NCBI GenBank assembly: GCA_016098155.1
Contig: JAAAJB010000160.1
Coordinates: 1-59,201, forward strand
Reading direction: 5' to 3'
Origin: Actinomortierella ambigua
Lineage: Eukaryota; Mortierellomycota; Mortierellomycetes; Mortierellales; Mortierellaceae
Length of the DNA: 59,201 nucleotides
Numbering within the stretch: the first letter of the stretch is position 1; the number at the start of each line of letters is the position of its first letter. Both the position numbers and the translations under genes were made by a program. This document shows, in pieces, positions 11,451 through 23,139 of this stretch. The notes beneath the pieces are model-generated. The model saw only the letters and a program-made list of their open reading frames with translations. It was not told the DNA's origin and ran no database searches.

Positions 11451-14400
11451 ATGGACTCGCTCTCACGTGAAGTGGTCAAGATATTCTCGTCGCTGTCCTC
11501 GCAGCAGCAGCAGCAGCAGCAGCAACAGCCTTTGCAGGGCAAGCGAACAACTCAGGTACAGCGAGTGCAATCCACGGAATAGAAGCCAGGAATGGCATGG
11601 TACAAAAAAGAAGGTGGACTGGATCCTTTCCAAACATAGTCTCAAGTCAGCAACACAGCCAAGGGGAAGGGCTGGTGGGGCTCGAGCCATATCTCTCCGT
11701 CATCGAAACAAGCATCAATGAACATGCCAATCGATCCAGCGGGACTGGCCTGTGCAGGAAGATATGGATGTTTGTTCATTCGTCCTTTTTTTTTTTTTCT
11801 CCTTTCTTTCGCAGGATGATGCCTTTAGTCGCGAGAGTGTTGCGCGTCTCAAGCAGACAATCTCGAACCCAAATACTTCTACGGTAATTCAGTTCACCTC
11901 CCTTTACCCTCTCCCTCCCCTTCCCTTTGCCTCTCATGCCCCTCACCCTCCCCTCTCCCCCGAGCTCAGAATGAAGAATTTTGACCAAGACAACTGAGAG
12001 AGTGAGAGAGAACAGAATCGACACCAAGCGTGCATGCATGGACATTGCGAGCAATCCATTGGGCGGACACAGACACACCATCTGCTGACCACTTTGCTCC
12101 TTTGCGCTCTTTTTTTTTTATTGTCGTGCATCTCACAATAGGCGACCATGAAAGACAACATGGTCAAGCTCATCTATGGCGAGATGATGGGATATCCTGT
12201 CCAATTTGGTGCCATCTATGCCCTTAAACTTGCCCAGAGTGGACAGACCGTTGCCGAGAAACGCGCAGGTACCAACCGAGACAAAGACAGGGAGGCAAGA
12301 GACAAAGGAAGAAAAGAAAAGGAAATGAAAGAAAAGATGACTAGCTAACCCGCAACTACTCTGCTACCCTTAATGTCAGGCTACGTGGCATGCTCGCTGC
12401 TTTTGCTCGATGGCAATGAGTTGAACATTATGCTCGTCAACACTCTCCAAAAGGTTCGTTGCATAATGAAAGAAAAAAAAAATAGCGTGGATTGGCGCTG
12501 GATCATCCTTTGAGAGAGACTCGGAGCGACTGGGGTAAGGTAGACCAAGCCCACCTAAATTTATCTTGACAGCTCCTCGTCGTATCTGTGCTCCATATCT
12601 TTTTGTCCGTTCACCCCTTTCGCTCCTTTTACATGCCAACCTGCGCTTGGACATGGACGACGGAGTAGAGTTACGGAGGATATCTTTCTTATTTCCGTGC
12701 TACTGTGGATCATCCTAATTCCTCTCCGAAAACTCGTGCGCCTCTTCTATCAATGTAGGATCTTAGCAGCAGCAACTACCATCATGTTATTGTAGCGCTG
12801 ATTACGCTCTGCAGTATGACGTTGACGGATGTGATCCCCGCTCTTGTGACTCCGGTTCTCCAGGTATTCTCCCACCCCCAGTAAGTGAGACACCCTTCGT
12901 CTAACCTTGATACTATCGAAAATTGGGACTAGTCCCAATTCCCCGAGGTGCTTCCTGTTGGCAGTCAAGCAGTAGGGGCCAACAGATTATTGTTCTTTCT
13001 GTACCTCTAACGACTGTGTCGCTCGAATAGGGAAACAGTGCGAAAAAGGGCCGTGATTGCTTTGAAGCGGTTCTACATTCAGCTGCCTGAAATGGTGCTT
13101 CCATATCTGAATCAGCTTAAAGACGCTCTGCGAGACCCAGAGCCAAGTGTCATGTCAGCTGCCCTTGGGTTATTTGCCGAGATTGTCAAGGTATGGTAGC
13201 CTTTGTACTTTTAATGAAGATGAAGAAAATCGCAAAGATGAATGGTAAATTTCATATTTCTCGTTATTATCATGTATTCTAACGCCATCAGTATATGATA
13301 TACTGTGTTTGGGTTGATACGATGTGCTTAGGATCATGCTGAAGACAACAAAGATCTCGTGCCAATCCTCATTCGGATTCTCAAACAGGTTGTGGAGGGC
13401 AGGCTGCCCAAGGGATACATGTATCACGGCATGCCTGCTCCCTGGATTCAAGTCCGATGTCTTCATCTCATGGCGCTCCTGGGCTTCAACGACCTCAGGT
13501 AAGCAGATGGGTACAAAAGGGAGTGGGGAGAGCGTCGGTATGCGCCAAGTGAGGGGAAAATTCCTGTGTCTCCGTGGGTCAAGAAACTCACTCATCTCAC
13601 TGCTCCTCTCTATAAGCGCAAGCAAGGCCATGACTCCAGTTGTCATGGCTGCTTTCCATAGAGCAGCCCAGGGCGTAGACGCGGCGTTTGGTAAGGTCCC
13701 TTCTTTTCCCTTCTTTTCCCTTGCTTCTTCTCCTCCCTTGTCTTTTTTTTTTTTCTTTTGGCCAGCCACACCAACTACCTCTCGAATCCATGGGCATGTT
13801 TGGCTTTGGTTGTCGTGAGGTGGATTCTTTGTGCCAGGCTGATGGTGATGATGAGGATGAGGATAATGATAATGATGTGGTTGTTGTTGATGTTGGTGTT
13901 GTGACCAAGGGAAAAAGAGATGGTGAACCCAACCGGGCCTTTTTGCTTGCTCCCTGGGTTCTCCCTTTCTCGCGTGGAGCACACTGACCCTTGAGTGAAG
14001 GAGTGAAGAGGAGCCGTGCATACATGGAGCGTTACACCAGCGCCCTTATTCCGCTTTAGCACAGAAAGACGAGGGCAACTCTATTTCGAAAAATGCCTCA
14101 TTGTTTTCCTTCAGGAAGAGAAGGAGATAAGGCGGAGGCGTGTGAGTGGAAGAGCATCTCCCTACTTCCCCTTCTCACAGCTTTTCTTTCTTACTTTTTC
14201 ACGCTGTGCCTCATTTATCCTCCGTGTGCTTGCCCAGTCGCAGCGGAGGAAGAGAAAGAGGAAGAAGGAAGAGCAAAGATGAAGGTGTCGATCCTCCAAA
14301 GTTTGGTTCTATTCCATCCAATGTCCGGATTCCCGCCTTTTTTTTTGTATACTTTGGGTGCAGTACAAACAATTTAGACCAGCCTAGAACGCTAGACCCC

Positions 14401-16220
14401 TTCCACATTGCCCATTTGGACTCATGACTGACGAAAGCAAATCTATCCTCTGTGGTACACTCCCCCTGTTCTTTCTCACCCTCAATTTCTTCTTCTCCTC
14501 AGCTGTTCTCTTTGAGGTCATCAAAACGCTCAACACGTTCCATCCAGACATAATCCTCGAACTGGTCCAATCGACCGATCCTCATACCAATCCTCTTCTG
14601 GTGATCTCGCGGTTCGCAACATCGGCCAACCCAAATCTCCGCTATCTCGGCATGGCGCTGCTTGATCAGGTCTTGCCACAAGCCTGGTGCGACACCTGGT
14701 GGACAGACAGTCTCCTGACAGCCGTAGTCGAGTCGCTCGATAGCCGCGACGCATCATTGCAGCGACGGACACTTGATTTACTGTTCCGATTACTAACACG
14801 CGAGAACAGCCTGAACATCATTGAGCGACTGACAGTCGCCCTCCATTCGACCGAGGATCCACTGCAGCGCGACAAGCTATTAGGCCAGATCTTGCGTGGT
14901 TCAGAGGCCTTTGGTCAGTCAGAGGAGTGGTATGTCGACTCGGTCTTTGCCCTGTTGGCAAGCCAGAACCCGGCCGTGACACTGCACGCAGCCGAACTGG
15001 TCATTAATGTACTTGAACGAGGTAAGATTAAATGGTGACAGTAGGACTGGGGGGCGTCCTTTTTTTCCCTTCAAGTTCGTACGGTCTTACACATGTTGTT
15101 CTCACCAATCTCCTATTGATCCAATTCGTTGCTCAACCCCCCTCTTCTCCCCTCTTTTCTCTCCAAAAAAAAAGGCGCTAGCAACAATGAGTTCGTCATG
15201 GAAAAACTTCGTCTCAAAGCTGCTCAAAGATCACTCCAAATGCTTATGGAGAGCGACTATCGTCTTTGGACAACTGCTACTGCAAGTGCAAGTACCCCAT
15301 CGCCACCAAGACAAGATGGCGGTTATCCACTGGCGTATGTGGTGACTTGGACTCTGGGTGAATACGGCTTGCTTTTGCAGGAGAGCGATGTATGTTCGCC
15401 ATCGAAACTTGTTCAGCATCTGGCACGATGTCTCATGGCAGAATCAGGTATGATACGGCTCTCTCTCTCTCTCTATCTGTCCTCTTACCTCAAAAGGGTC
15501 AATTGATACCCGTCCTCCTCTGCTCGCCCTGTCCCTCACACCTATACACACTGTTGGTTTTCTGTCTCGTTACTAGATCGAACGATCCAAGCTTTTGTTC
15601 TCTCAGCCATGACTAAATTGGTCAACCAGTGCAAAAGGGCCGAGAGGCTGTCCTCGGAGAGTGATGATGGTTCGGCGGTAAAGACGACTAAAGGTATTTC
15701 GCAGAGGACTCTGAACCTAGTGCGGCAGCAAGTCCAGAAGCTGCAGGGTCCAATGCATCCGTTTGATCTACAACGCCCGCAACAAGAACAACAACAACAA
15801 CAACAACACAAGCCTCTTCGACAACATCAATCGCCGATGATGGATTGGACATGGACCACAGCGGGCAACCAAAAAAACACCGAGTGGCAACTCCATTATT
15901 CGACAAGCCTCTTTGGAGCCCAGCAGGTACGGAACACATTTTGTGTTGAAATGAACCCAAAACATACACCTCGGACTTCAAACTACCACGTTCTCAGTAG
16001 TCTCACTTTTTTTTCTTTTCTCACTCTTCTCATTGAATTCTACCCCGCCTTTAACCCCCCTCTCACTCTCTCTTTCTTCAAACTGGTGAACAACTCCGGT
16101 CTTCCCTTTATGCACACACAACAAACAACAATTCGAATCGAAAAAAAAGCGAGCTCAAGAATTTCTCCGTTCAACGACCAGCAGCCACCACCGCGTCATC
16201 GTGTAATTGCAATGAAGTGA
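11451..16220 (+). CDS. AP-4 adaptor complex subunit epsilon
   Basis: Exons: 11451-11555, 11815-11883, 12142-12268, 12380-12453, 12759-12880, 13031-13190, 13332-13498, 13617-13690, 14503-15021, 15175-15447 and 15577-16220 (about 777 aa; the last exon may hold one more in-frame intron after 15925). Landmarks shared with AP-4 epsilon run in order: MVKLIYGEMMGYPVQFGAIY, KRAGYVACSLLLL, VRKRAVIALKRFY, YHGMPAPWIQVRCLHLMALL, AVLFEVIKTL, NLRYLGMALL, and WTLGEYGLLL with TKLVNQ after it. The alpha-solenoid trunk is therefore complete. After it comes a Gln-rich hinge, and no ear domain is visible; vertebrate epsilon is over 1100 aa. AP-4 is a clathrin-independent adaptor at the trans-Golgi network. The 13691-14502 intron is 812 nt and unusually long. 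A poly-Gln run sits near residue 18. Confidence 0.88.
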
Positions 16221-16479
16221 TATCTATACTACCAGCAGAAAATATACAAGCAAAAAGTGCAACGCAACAAAAAAAAAATGAGCGGGGAGGACACTAATTC
16301 GCCGACAAAGTGATGATGAGAAGCGAAAGAAAGAGAGAAGTGTATATGTATATATATATGTATGTGCGTGTGATAACGTGAGACTGGCGAAGATCTTCTT
16401 TTCGAGCGGGAAAAAATCCTTCTGCCATTATCTTTTCCCACATTTTGTTGTTGTTGTTGTTGTTGCTACTGCTACTCGT

Positions 16480-18749
16480 CTAGTCCATATATTCCCACAT
16501 AGGACAATCAACACAATCTGTCTCAACTTGGCACTTCGGCACACCCTTTGGTTTCATGACGCCCTCAATCGTATCCATCAGCCGGTGAGTCCGGATATCG
16601 ACCCGCCAATTGTCCTCACCCACCGGGTCATACACGCACGTTCGTCCCGTGTGGCACTTGCTCTCCAACGCAAAACCCGAGTAGTAGCACGCGCTGCTCC
16701 GTCCGTTGCACACTCCTTGGAAGACTGGATCGGCCGTGTGTCCAACGTGGTACAGCGGGAAATCCTCCCATCGGATCGCTGGTGGGCCCGGTAGGTGCAG
16801 TCGCTGCGCCGCCAAACGGTCGCCGGGCATCTCGAACGTGATCGTCGGCACACCAAACGTCAGTCCTAGGAGCGAACTTAGACCCCCTCCCAGGGAGTGG
16901 CCTGTCAGCCAGACATTGGCGTCGGGATACATGTCCTGAACCGCCCAAAGGATTTTCTACGAGTTCAAATGAGAGAGAGAGATAGAGAGAGAAAAGAGTT
17001 GAGTATACGTGTGGCTCCAAGGTGGGGGGGGGGGAGAGGGGGAAAAGAGTTGGATATTCGTGGGGCTCCAAGGGGGGGGGGGGGGGAAGGTACGTATTTT
17101 GCAAATTATGTTCACACGCAAGCCAAACAACCACTGTTGACGAGTAGTTTTTACCATGGCAATGTTGTAGTAAACATCGTCGGTGTTGATGCTGTCCTCC
17201 ACACAGGTCTGGTCGCACTGGTATCCTCCCGTGTTACAGTCGCACACAGCTCGCCACGTCCGATCAACCTTGGCGCAACAGCACGAAAATAACAGGTTAT
17301 CCTACAGTGCAGCAAATAGAATTCCAACAAGTTAGCACGGTGATCCCCTCCCTTTTTTGGGGCACAAGACACCAAAAGCAGGTGCTTCCTTTCTACCCGT
17401 GCACCCGTGTCAGGCAAGGAAGGAAAAGTGGTGTGGGGGAGGGGTGGGCAAAAGCAGGGGCGAAGAACGGAGGAAAAGAGAGAGAGGAAAAAGAGAAACA
17501 GAGACAGGAGTGGCGAGAGAGACAGGGACAGCGAACAGGGCGCAGGGAACAGGGCACAAAGAACAGGGCACAGAGAAAGAGAGAGAAATGCGCGAGCCTT
17601 ACATTCGTCTTGTCCCTGCCAGCAGTCGGGCCACCTCCACCAAGAAAGCCAGCACTCGTGCCCTTGATCGCCATGATCAGCGTCGAGTTGTCGTCAGAGG
17701 CGAACACATGACCTCGTACACCATCTTCTTCCCAACCAAAGGTCGAGTTCTATTGAGGGGAGAACAGAAAAGGTAATTAGGATTAGGGATCACAAGAAAA
17801 AAAAAAGAAAAACGACATTCTAAGAAGGTATGACAGGCACATCTTGCCTCCCGCTCTCGCTTCAACATTGCTGAAAAGTTCTCCCCAAGCACCCTTTTTA
17901 GTCCATGGCAGAATGCCACATGTCAGCATGGGACTTGGACGAAAAGGGGAGGGGAGGAAGGGGGGAGCGGGTTTTTTTCTTGTCGATTGAAAGAAAGACA
18001 TGGAAGAAGAAGAAGAGAGAGGGGGAAGGGCTTACCACAGACCACTTGCCCTCGAGATCATACCAACCAGGGCTAGCGACTTCGGTGTATGCGTTGTAGT
18101 TGAGCTTGGCAAGCTGGAGCAAGGTGTCTTTGCTCATCATATCGGGTGCATCGATCACTTCCTGGGTCCAACTGCCAGGTCCGATGGACTGGTCTTTGCT
18201 CAGGGACCGGAAGCCCTGGCTCCTATAAGACTGGTCTCGCGGTTTCAACGTGGTTGTCGTCCGCACCTGGATTGAATGCGACAGGCTCTCGCCCGTCAAC
18301 ATCTCGTAAGCATAGCGGTCTTGCCGTCCGATGTCCATGCGCCGGAAGAGTTGAGGGTATTGGTGGCCACCATGATGCAGCATGTGGCGTAGACGGAAAG
18401 TCCGCTCTGGTCGACTCTCACCAACCGTCACCGTACCTTTCCTGTGGGGGTTGTTGGCTCTGTTTCTGGAGGGCGAGGAGTAGCTGGTATGGTGGAGGCC
18501 TGCAGCAGCATACACGTTGTCAAACTCGGTGCGCCCTTTGGCGCGAGGCTTGTCGCTATGATGGCTGTTGCGGAAGACAAGCTGTGCTGACGAAGCGTCG
18601 TCGTCACGGCTGTTGCTGTCTATTGTTGGGGAGTCTTGTGCACCAGAGTGTGAAAAGCGGCCCCAGAAGGAGAAGAGGGGGTGAGCTTGGGCGAGAGTGA
18701 AGAAGAGGAGAAGAGCGGTGACCAGGACAGACTTGTGCCGAAGCAACAT
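16480..18749 (-). CDS. ATG15: autophagy lipase Atg15
   Basis: Four exons, 18749-18036, 17749-17603, 17301-17155 and 16956-16480, give 494 aa. The N-terminus ([14 protein letters not shown]) is a signal peptide or signal anchor. The family-typical [20 protein letters not shown] spans the end of exon 2. Exon 3 gives [13 protein letters not shown] and a Cys-rich loop. Exon 4 has the nucleophile elbow GHSLGGG with Ser357. Asp in HTADPVF and His in SKCHTG complete a plausible Ser-Asp-His triad. Atg15 reaches the vacuole through the endomembrane system and degrades the membranes of autophagic and Cvt bodies. The gene ends toward AP-4 epsilon, with 259 nt between stop codons. Introns 2 and 3 are G/A-rich, and the last holds a tandem repeat with long G runs. 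Confidence 0.95.
16985..17090. repeat. intronic tandem duplication with G-runs (Atg15 intron 3)
   Basis: Two adjacent units of about 50 nt each contain GAAAAGAGTTG, a TATTCGTG-like core and GGCTCCAAGG followed by 10-14 Gs. They lie in the last ATG15 intron, so on the transcript they are C-runs in the pyrimidine-rich part. Confidence 0.7.
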
Positions 18750-19116
18750 GTTGTCTAACAGGAAGAGAATGCGCAAGGTTGATGTAAAGCGTTGGTTGGG
18801 TTGGGTTGGGGTACAATGGGAACACTGAATGGGTTGAGTTTCTTGGCTTTTTTGCATCAATTCCAACAGAAGCTTTCGCAGCACGGGCGTTGATCACCCC
18901 TTCCTCCCACATTTAAGGTCATGTGGTCCCAGCAAGCTTCCACTGACTGATTGCCACCAATGAAGACAAACACAAGTGCGACCCCACAAACAACAATGCA
19001 TTCTTTCACAGCATATCCTCTGATAAAGAGAGGGAAAGAAAGAAAAGGGAGAGAGGGCACAGAAAGATTGTGTGTATATCTGTTATTGTACAAAGGGATA
19101 TGAATGCGAGACATGC
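18750..19116. other. ATG15 promoter / NOP16 3' region
   Basis: A 367-nt gap between two minus-strand genes. It should hold the ATG15 leader and promoter and the NOP16 3' UTR. A TTGGG-rich patch lies at 18795-18815. No gene was seen. Confidence 0.5.
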
Positions 19117-19852
19117 TTATTGAACCTTGGACAGGATGGAGGCGATCTTCCTCCGGAGCTGGCCTACGGTCTGCTGCATAGGGTTGAGCTTGCGATCCCT
19201 GAACATCTTCTCATAATCATCACCGTACTTCTCGACCAGCTTTGCTGCCCACATCAACTCGCCGTCCGACTGGTGGCGCTCCGTCTTGAGCACATTCGCA
19301 GCCTGAGCCTCCAGCTGACGCACAATGTCTGTCTTTGCAGGCGCCGGAGGCAGATCCCGTTCCATCATCTCCTCAATCTCCTCCTGGGTCTTCTTCTTGC
19401 CGACAATGACCTTGACAATGTTTCCTTCGGCGTCACGTTGAATGATACCTTGCTCCTCCGACAACTCGGCGGCCATTTCTTCCAGGCTCTTCTCCTCCAT
19501 CTCCTCCATCTCGGCCTCGCTGTTCAGTTCCACACCACCCTTCACACCGTTCATCGATGGCATCAGACCAAGTCGGGCATAGCTATTGGTGTCAATGAAT
19601 GAAACGAGAAAATGGTGCCATGTTAGTAGAAGGCTCCACGCACGGCATGAACTGTTGATACAAAAAAAGCTATCTAATGGTAGAGTCAGAGAGGATTATC
19701 CAAACATACTTTTGGCGCAGGGTAGCCTTCTTGTCCCAGTTATCGTGGATGATCTTGTTGCCCGTGATGTTGACTCGCTTGCGCTTGTCTGCTGTACGAC
19801 GAGTGTTCTTACGGCCTGCCGATTGCTTTTTTCGCTGTCTTGGATTAGCCAT
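19117..19852 (-). CDS. NOP16: ribosome biogenesis protein Nop16
   Basis: Two exons, 19852-19710 and 19582-19117, give 202 aa. The start MANPRQRKKQSAGRKNTRR is the basic Nop16 N-terminus. The HDNWDKKATLRQNYARLGL block is rebuilt exactly across the splice (AA|C gives Asn), which supports the intron. A Glu/Met-rich middle is followed by VRQLEAQAANVLKTERHQSD and a C-terminal helix, as in the family. Nop16 is a nucleolar factor of early pre-60S particles. The start codon is only 172 nt from that of the plus-strand gene at 20025, so the two probably share a promoter region. Confidence 0.93.
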
Positions 19853-20024
19853 TTGTTCGAGTGTGAAGAGATTAGTGGAGTCAAATGCAAGCGGTTGATT
19901 CGTTGGCTCGCTTAAAAAAAAAAGAATGCCTTGTGTTTGTGGCAGTCTGAGCCACCAATTTTTCTACCTACTTTAATCAATGTTTATAACCCACACCTCA
20001 AACTCAAGGACCCGCCACGTGAAC

Positions 20025-22182
20025 ATGAATGGCCAGGATGGACATGAGGGCGACAACGGCATGGACCATGACGGAACATACCCAATCGACCTTCTTGCCA
20101 CGGTGGCCTCGCAGGCGACAGCTACATTTCATCCGCCACAGCTAGCACACGCCGATGAGGAGTTGCTGAACAAAGGACAGGATATGGATAACATCCCCAC
20201 TGTCGATGACCCATCCGCGGCCATGCCACCTCCTTTGTCGCCTATCCAACGCACCAGAGGAGCACGAGGTCGAGGAAGAGGAGGAGACAGGCCAAGAGGT
20301 AGTCGAGGCAACCGAGGTGCTAACCGTGGACCAAGCCGTGGTGCAAGTCGCGGCAGTGACGGCGCAGGTCGTGGTGCGATCGCGCAGGATACACAGGAGG
20401 CTGGAGCTGCAGTACCCGAGGAAGGATGGAATCCCAACGTCGACTTGATGACAGATCTGTTTGAAAGTGTTATGTCGGCGCGAGAGGTGGCACAGCCACT
20501 ATCAAGAACACTACCGCATACAACAGGGTCGCTTGACAGAGTCGCTCCCTCAACGAGTGTAGGATCAACAACCGCTAACGTCCATGAACTAGATGCGATG
20601 GAGCTGGACTCGCTTCCCGCAGATCAAACCCTCGACAGACGACCGCAGCCGCTGGCCACCAAGCCAGTGTACAAGAAGCGCCCCACGAAACAAGTACCTC
20701 ACATAGCGGATGAGTCGGTCTCCACCTCCGCTTCATGCACTTCCGATGGACTTATTCGACGTGGGGGAATCGACTCTTGGCGTGATCGGCGGATGGGGTC
20801 TAGACAAGAATATAACCGGCCTCGTCACCAAAATGCCTATGATGCCAATGAGCAGTTGTTGGAGCAAAGGGTGACCAGTACCATACAGAAGAAGCGTCCT
20901 AGGAAGGGGACGTCCGCCTTTGCCGAGGGATCCAAGCAAGCAAAGACAGTGGGCGAGTCCTTGGAACGACATGAAGTGTCCATGCTGGACAAGATTAAGA
21001 AGCTATATTCTCGACCACTCCCTCATCGGGATGTTGTGCGGATGCTACAGATGGAGCTGGATTCCGAGGAGAAGATGCTACAGCAGATGGAGGAGCGGCT
21101 TCAGGCTGAGATGACCCGCTTGAAGGTGGAGGAGGAAGTCTTGATAGAAATGCTAGAGATGTCGACCAATACAACCATGGACGTTTCTATGTTTACGCCG
21201 CAGGAGAGCTCGACTATTAAGCAACCACGACGACCAAGCGCAAGCGATACGACCGTGGCAGCAGCAGCAGCAGCGCTACCACCACGACCATCACGACCAT
21301 CACGACCACCACCACAACCGCAGTTGGAGCTGCAGCTAGAAGAGCCAGAAGCTGGGATCGAGCCCCCAACCAAAGAGAGCCAAATACCATCATTACCGTC
21401 ATTACCAGCATTACCACAGCACCATCGGACGGAGCCACCAGCGTCTGCAGCATCGAGCAACCAAAAACCACCATCACCTCCAAAACCGACAGGAAGGAGA
21501 CGATCACTGGGCGGACGCTTATCGCGAGAGCTTGCCAAGCCGGCCCAATCACCTTCTCTTCATCATCACAGACAGATACCCGCACTACCATCACTCAGCG
21601 CCCCTGCCCCTGTTGCTTCGACTTGTTTACCTGCATCAGCATTGCTATCCACACCCTTACCCACTGCTCCAGCCAGAGCTGTCTCTCAACAAGCACCAGC
21701 AGCAGTCGCACCCCGCATCCAAACAAAACCTCCCACGTCAACACCGGTGGTGTTACCGCCCATACCACCGCTTGGAGGTATGTACCATAATGCAGCCGAT
21801 TGGCCAGCTACAATCGTTAATATTTTACTTTTGTGACATACTAATCTTGTGATTTCAACGCTTATTTCTCCCCCTATTTTTTTCATTCTGTGAAAAAAAA
21901 GGAGCAGGCAGCAGCGACAGCTCTTTTATGGCAGCACTGAATATTCTCGAGCAGCATGAACGGGCGGACAAGAAACGAAAGGAGCGAGGTGAGGATGGAG
22001 GGGACGATACGGAGGAAGAAGAAGATTCCAACTCGGACGAGAGCGGAGAGAATGACGACGACGACGACGACGACGACGAAGAGGATAATAGTGACTATGA
22101 AGAAGAGGACGAAGAAGCAGCCCGTTCGGCACTGCGATCAATGCTCGCACAAATAGGAGACACCCCTTTCCCGTCTGGCTGA
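20025..22182 (+). CDS. disordered RG-rich protein with central coiled coil and acidic tail
   Basis: Two exons, 20025-21777 and 21902-22182, give 677 aa. An in-frame upstream ATG at 19980 would add 15 residues; 20025 (GAACATGAATGG) has the better context. Residues about 80-120 are RG/RGG-type (RGRGRGGDRPRGSRGNRG), typical of RNA binding. Around 325-390 a charged helix (DKIKKLYSRPLPHRDVVRML, then LQMELDSEEKMLQQMEERLQ) predicts a coiled coil. A Pro/Ala/Ser-rich stretch follows. Exon 2 ends with Asp/Glu runs and a short helix ARSALRSMLAQIG. I do not recognise the family. A nuclear or RNA-associated role is only a guess from composition. The acceptor at 21901 has an in-frame alternative 6 nt downstream. 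Confidence 0.7.
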
Positions 22183-23139
22183 AGAAGAAGAAGAAGAAGA
22201 AAGAACTACGTTTAGTTGGAATGAAACGAGAACGCATGGTTCACTACTCACTCTTGTGACGGTCTTCCATGTACATAAAATGTTGATTTGTCCAGTGTAT
22301 ATGGAGCCCAAAAAGATCCCATAGGATTGGAGTGCGAGGGTGTTGCGGTGCGTTAAATAGTGAGTGAATTGCAGAGAGGGACGGCTACCTGTTTAGCATT
22401 CCACGCTACGGGATTAGCGCATACGAACCCTCTGGGCTGGGTTCGAACCCAGCCTTTGACAATAGACTTGGTACGAAAGGCCAGTCGCAGTGCGGCAAAC
22501 AGAGAAAACGAGAGATGAAAAGCTATCCAACAGAGTGCAAGTAAAGGATGCTCGCTAGGAGACGTGTTCAGGGGCCCTCCCTCAACCCTCTAGCATACTT
22601 TTTTTTTTCCTTTTTGCCTGGGTGCCTTTGAACATGCTGTCCATGCAACAAGAGAGTCTCTCCCCCCCCCCTATCCCCTCTCTCTCTTTTCTCCCTCTCC
22701 CTCTCTAATACCACTCTGCTGGGCTGAGGCTAATCGCGCCACCAATACCACAATTGAGCGCCACTCTGCTCACGTTTTCAATTCACACCACTCCAATTTT
22801 CAGGGTCGGTCGTCCCCTTCTTTCCTCTGTCTCTCTTTCCCCCCTTCCTTGCCCTTTCTTTCTTCTCCTCTTCTTGGTTCATTCATTCTCTTTTCCTTCC
22901 CCACCCCTTCGTTCTTGCTCTCCCTGTCCAAAAAACAGACACCCTTCCATCTCATTCTCTTCTCTATTGTTGTCCTCCTGCTTCCGCTGGTTCATTTGTG
23001 ACTCTATTCCACTAGCTGGACCGGGGCATTGGTGTTGCTGCATTCTCTTGGGCTGCCAACAGAAAAAAAGGACCCCCCTCCTCCTCCTCCTCCTTTTCTC
23101 TTGTTCAATGCACCTCACCTATTGCTCTACATTGTCCAC
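22183..23139. other. intergenic region upstream of CDC25
   Basis: About 950 nt. It contains a short hairpin (22404-22419), a perfect 20-nt palindrome (22435-22454), T-runs, and long CT-rich leader-like sequence from 22650 to 23130 ahead of the CDC25 start. No gene is supported. Confidence 0.55.
22435..22454. other. perfect 20-nt palindrome with B-box-like core
   Basis: The sequence is identical to its reverse complement and centres on GGTTCGAACC, which matches the Pol III B-box consensus. A second hairpin (CGCTA stem, 6-nt loop) lies just upstream. A tRNA cloverleaf could not be built: the T-loop would have six bases and no acceptor strand pairs. Confidence 0.6.

Noticed and set aside
13170..14021. 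Minus-strand frame of 283 aa across AP-4 epsilon
   Set aside because: It overlaps AP-4 exons with strong homology and consists largely of His/Gln and Lys/Glu low complexity from the long intron.
14016..14430. Extra AP-4 exon in the long intron (for example after AG at 14071 or 14115)
   Set aside because: The flanking exons join in phase without it and match AP-4 epsilon at the junction. Candidate pieces hit stops or lack a usable donor.
22381..22470. tRNA gene around the GGTTCGAACC palindrome
   Set aside because: With a seven-base T-loop the stem does not pair, no acceptor strand complement occurs upstream, and no A-box is at a proper distance.
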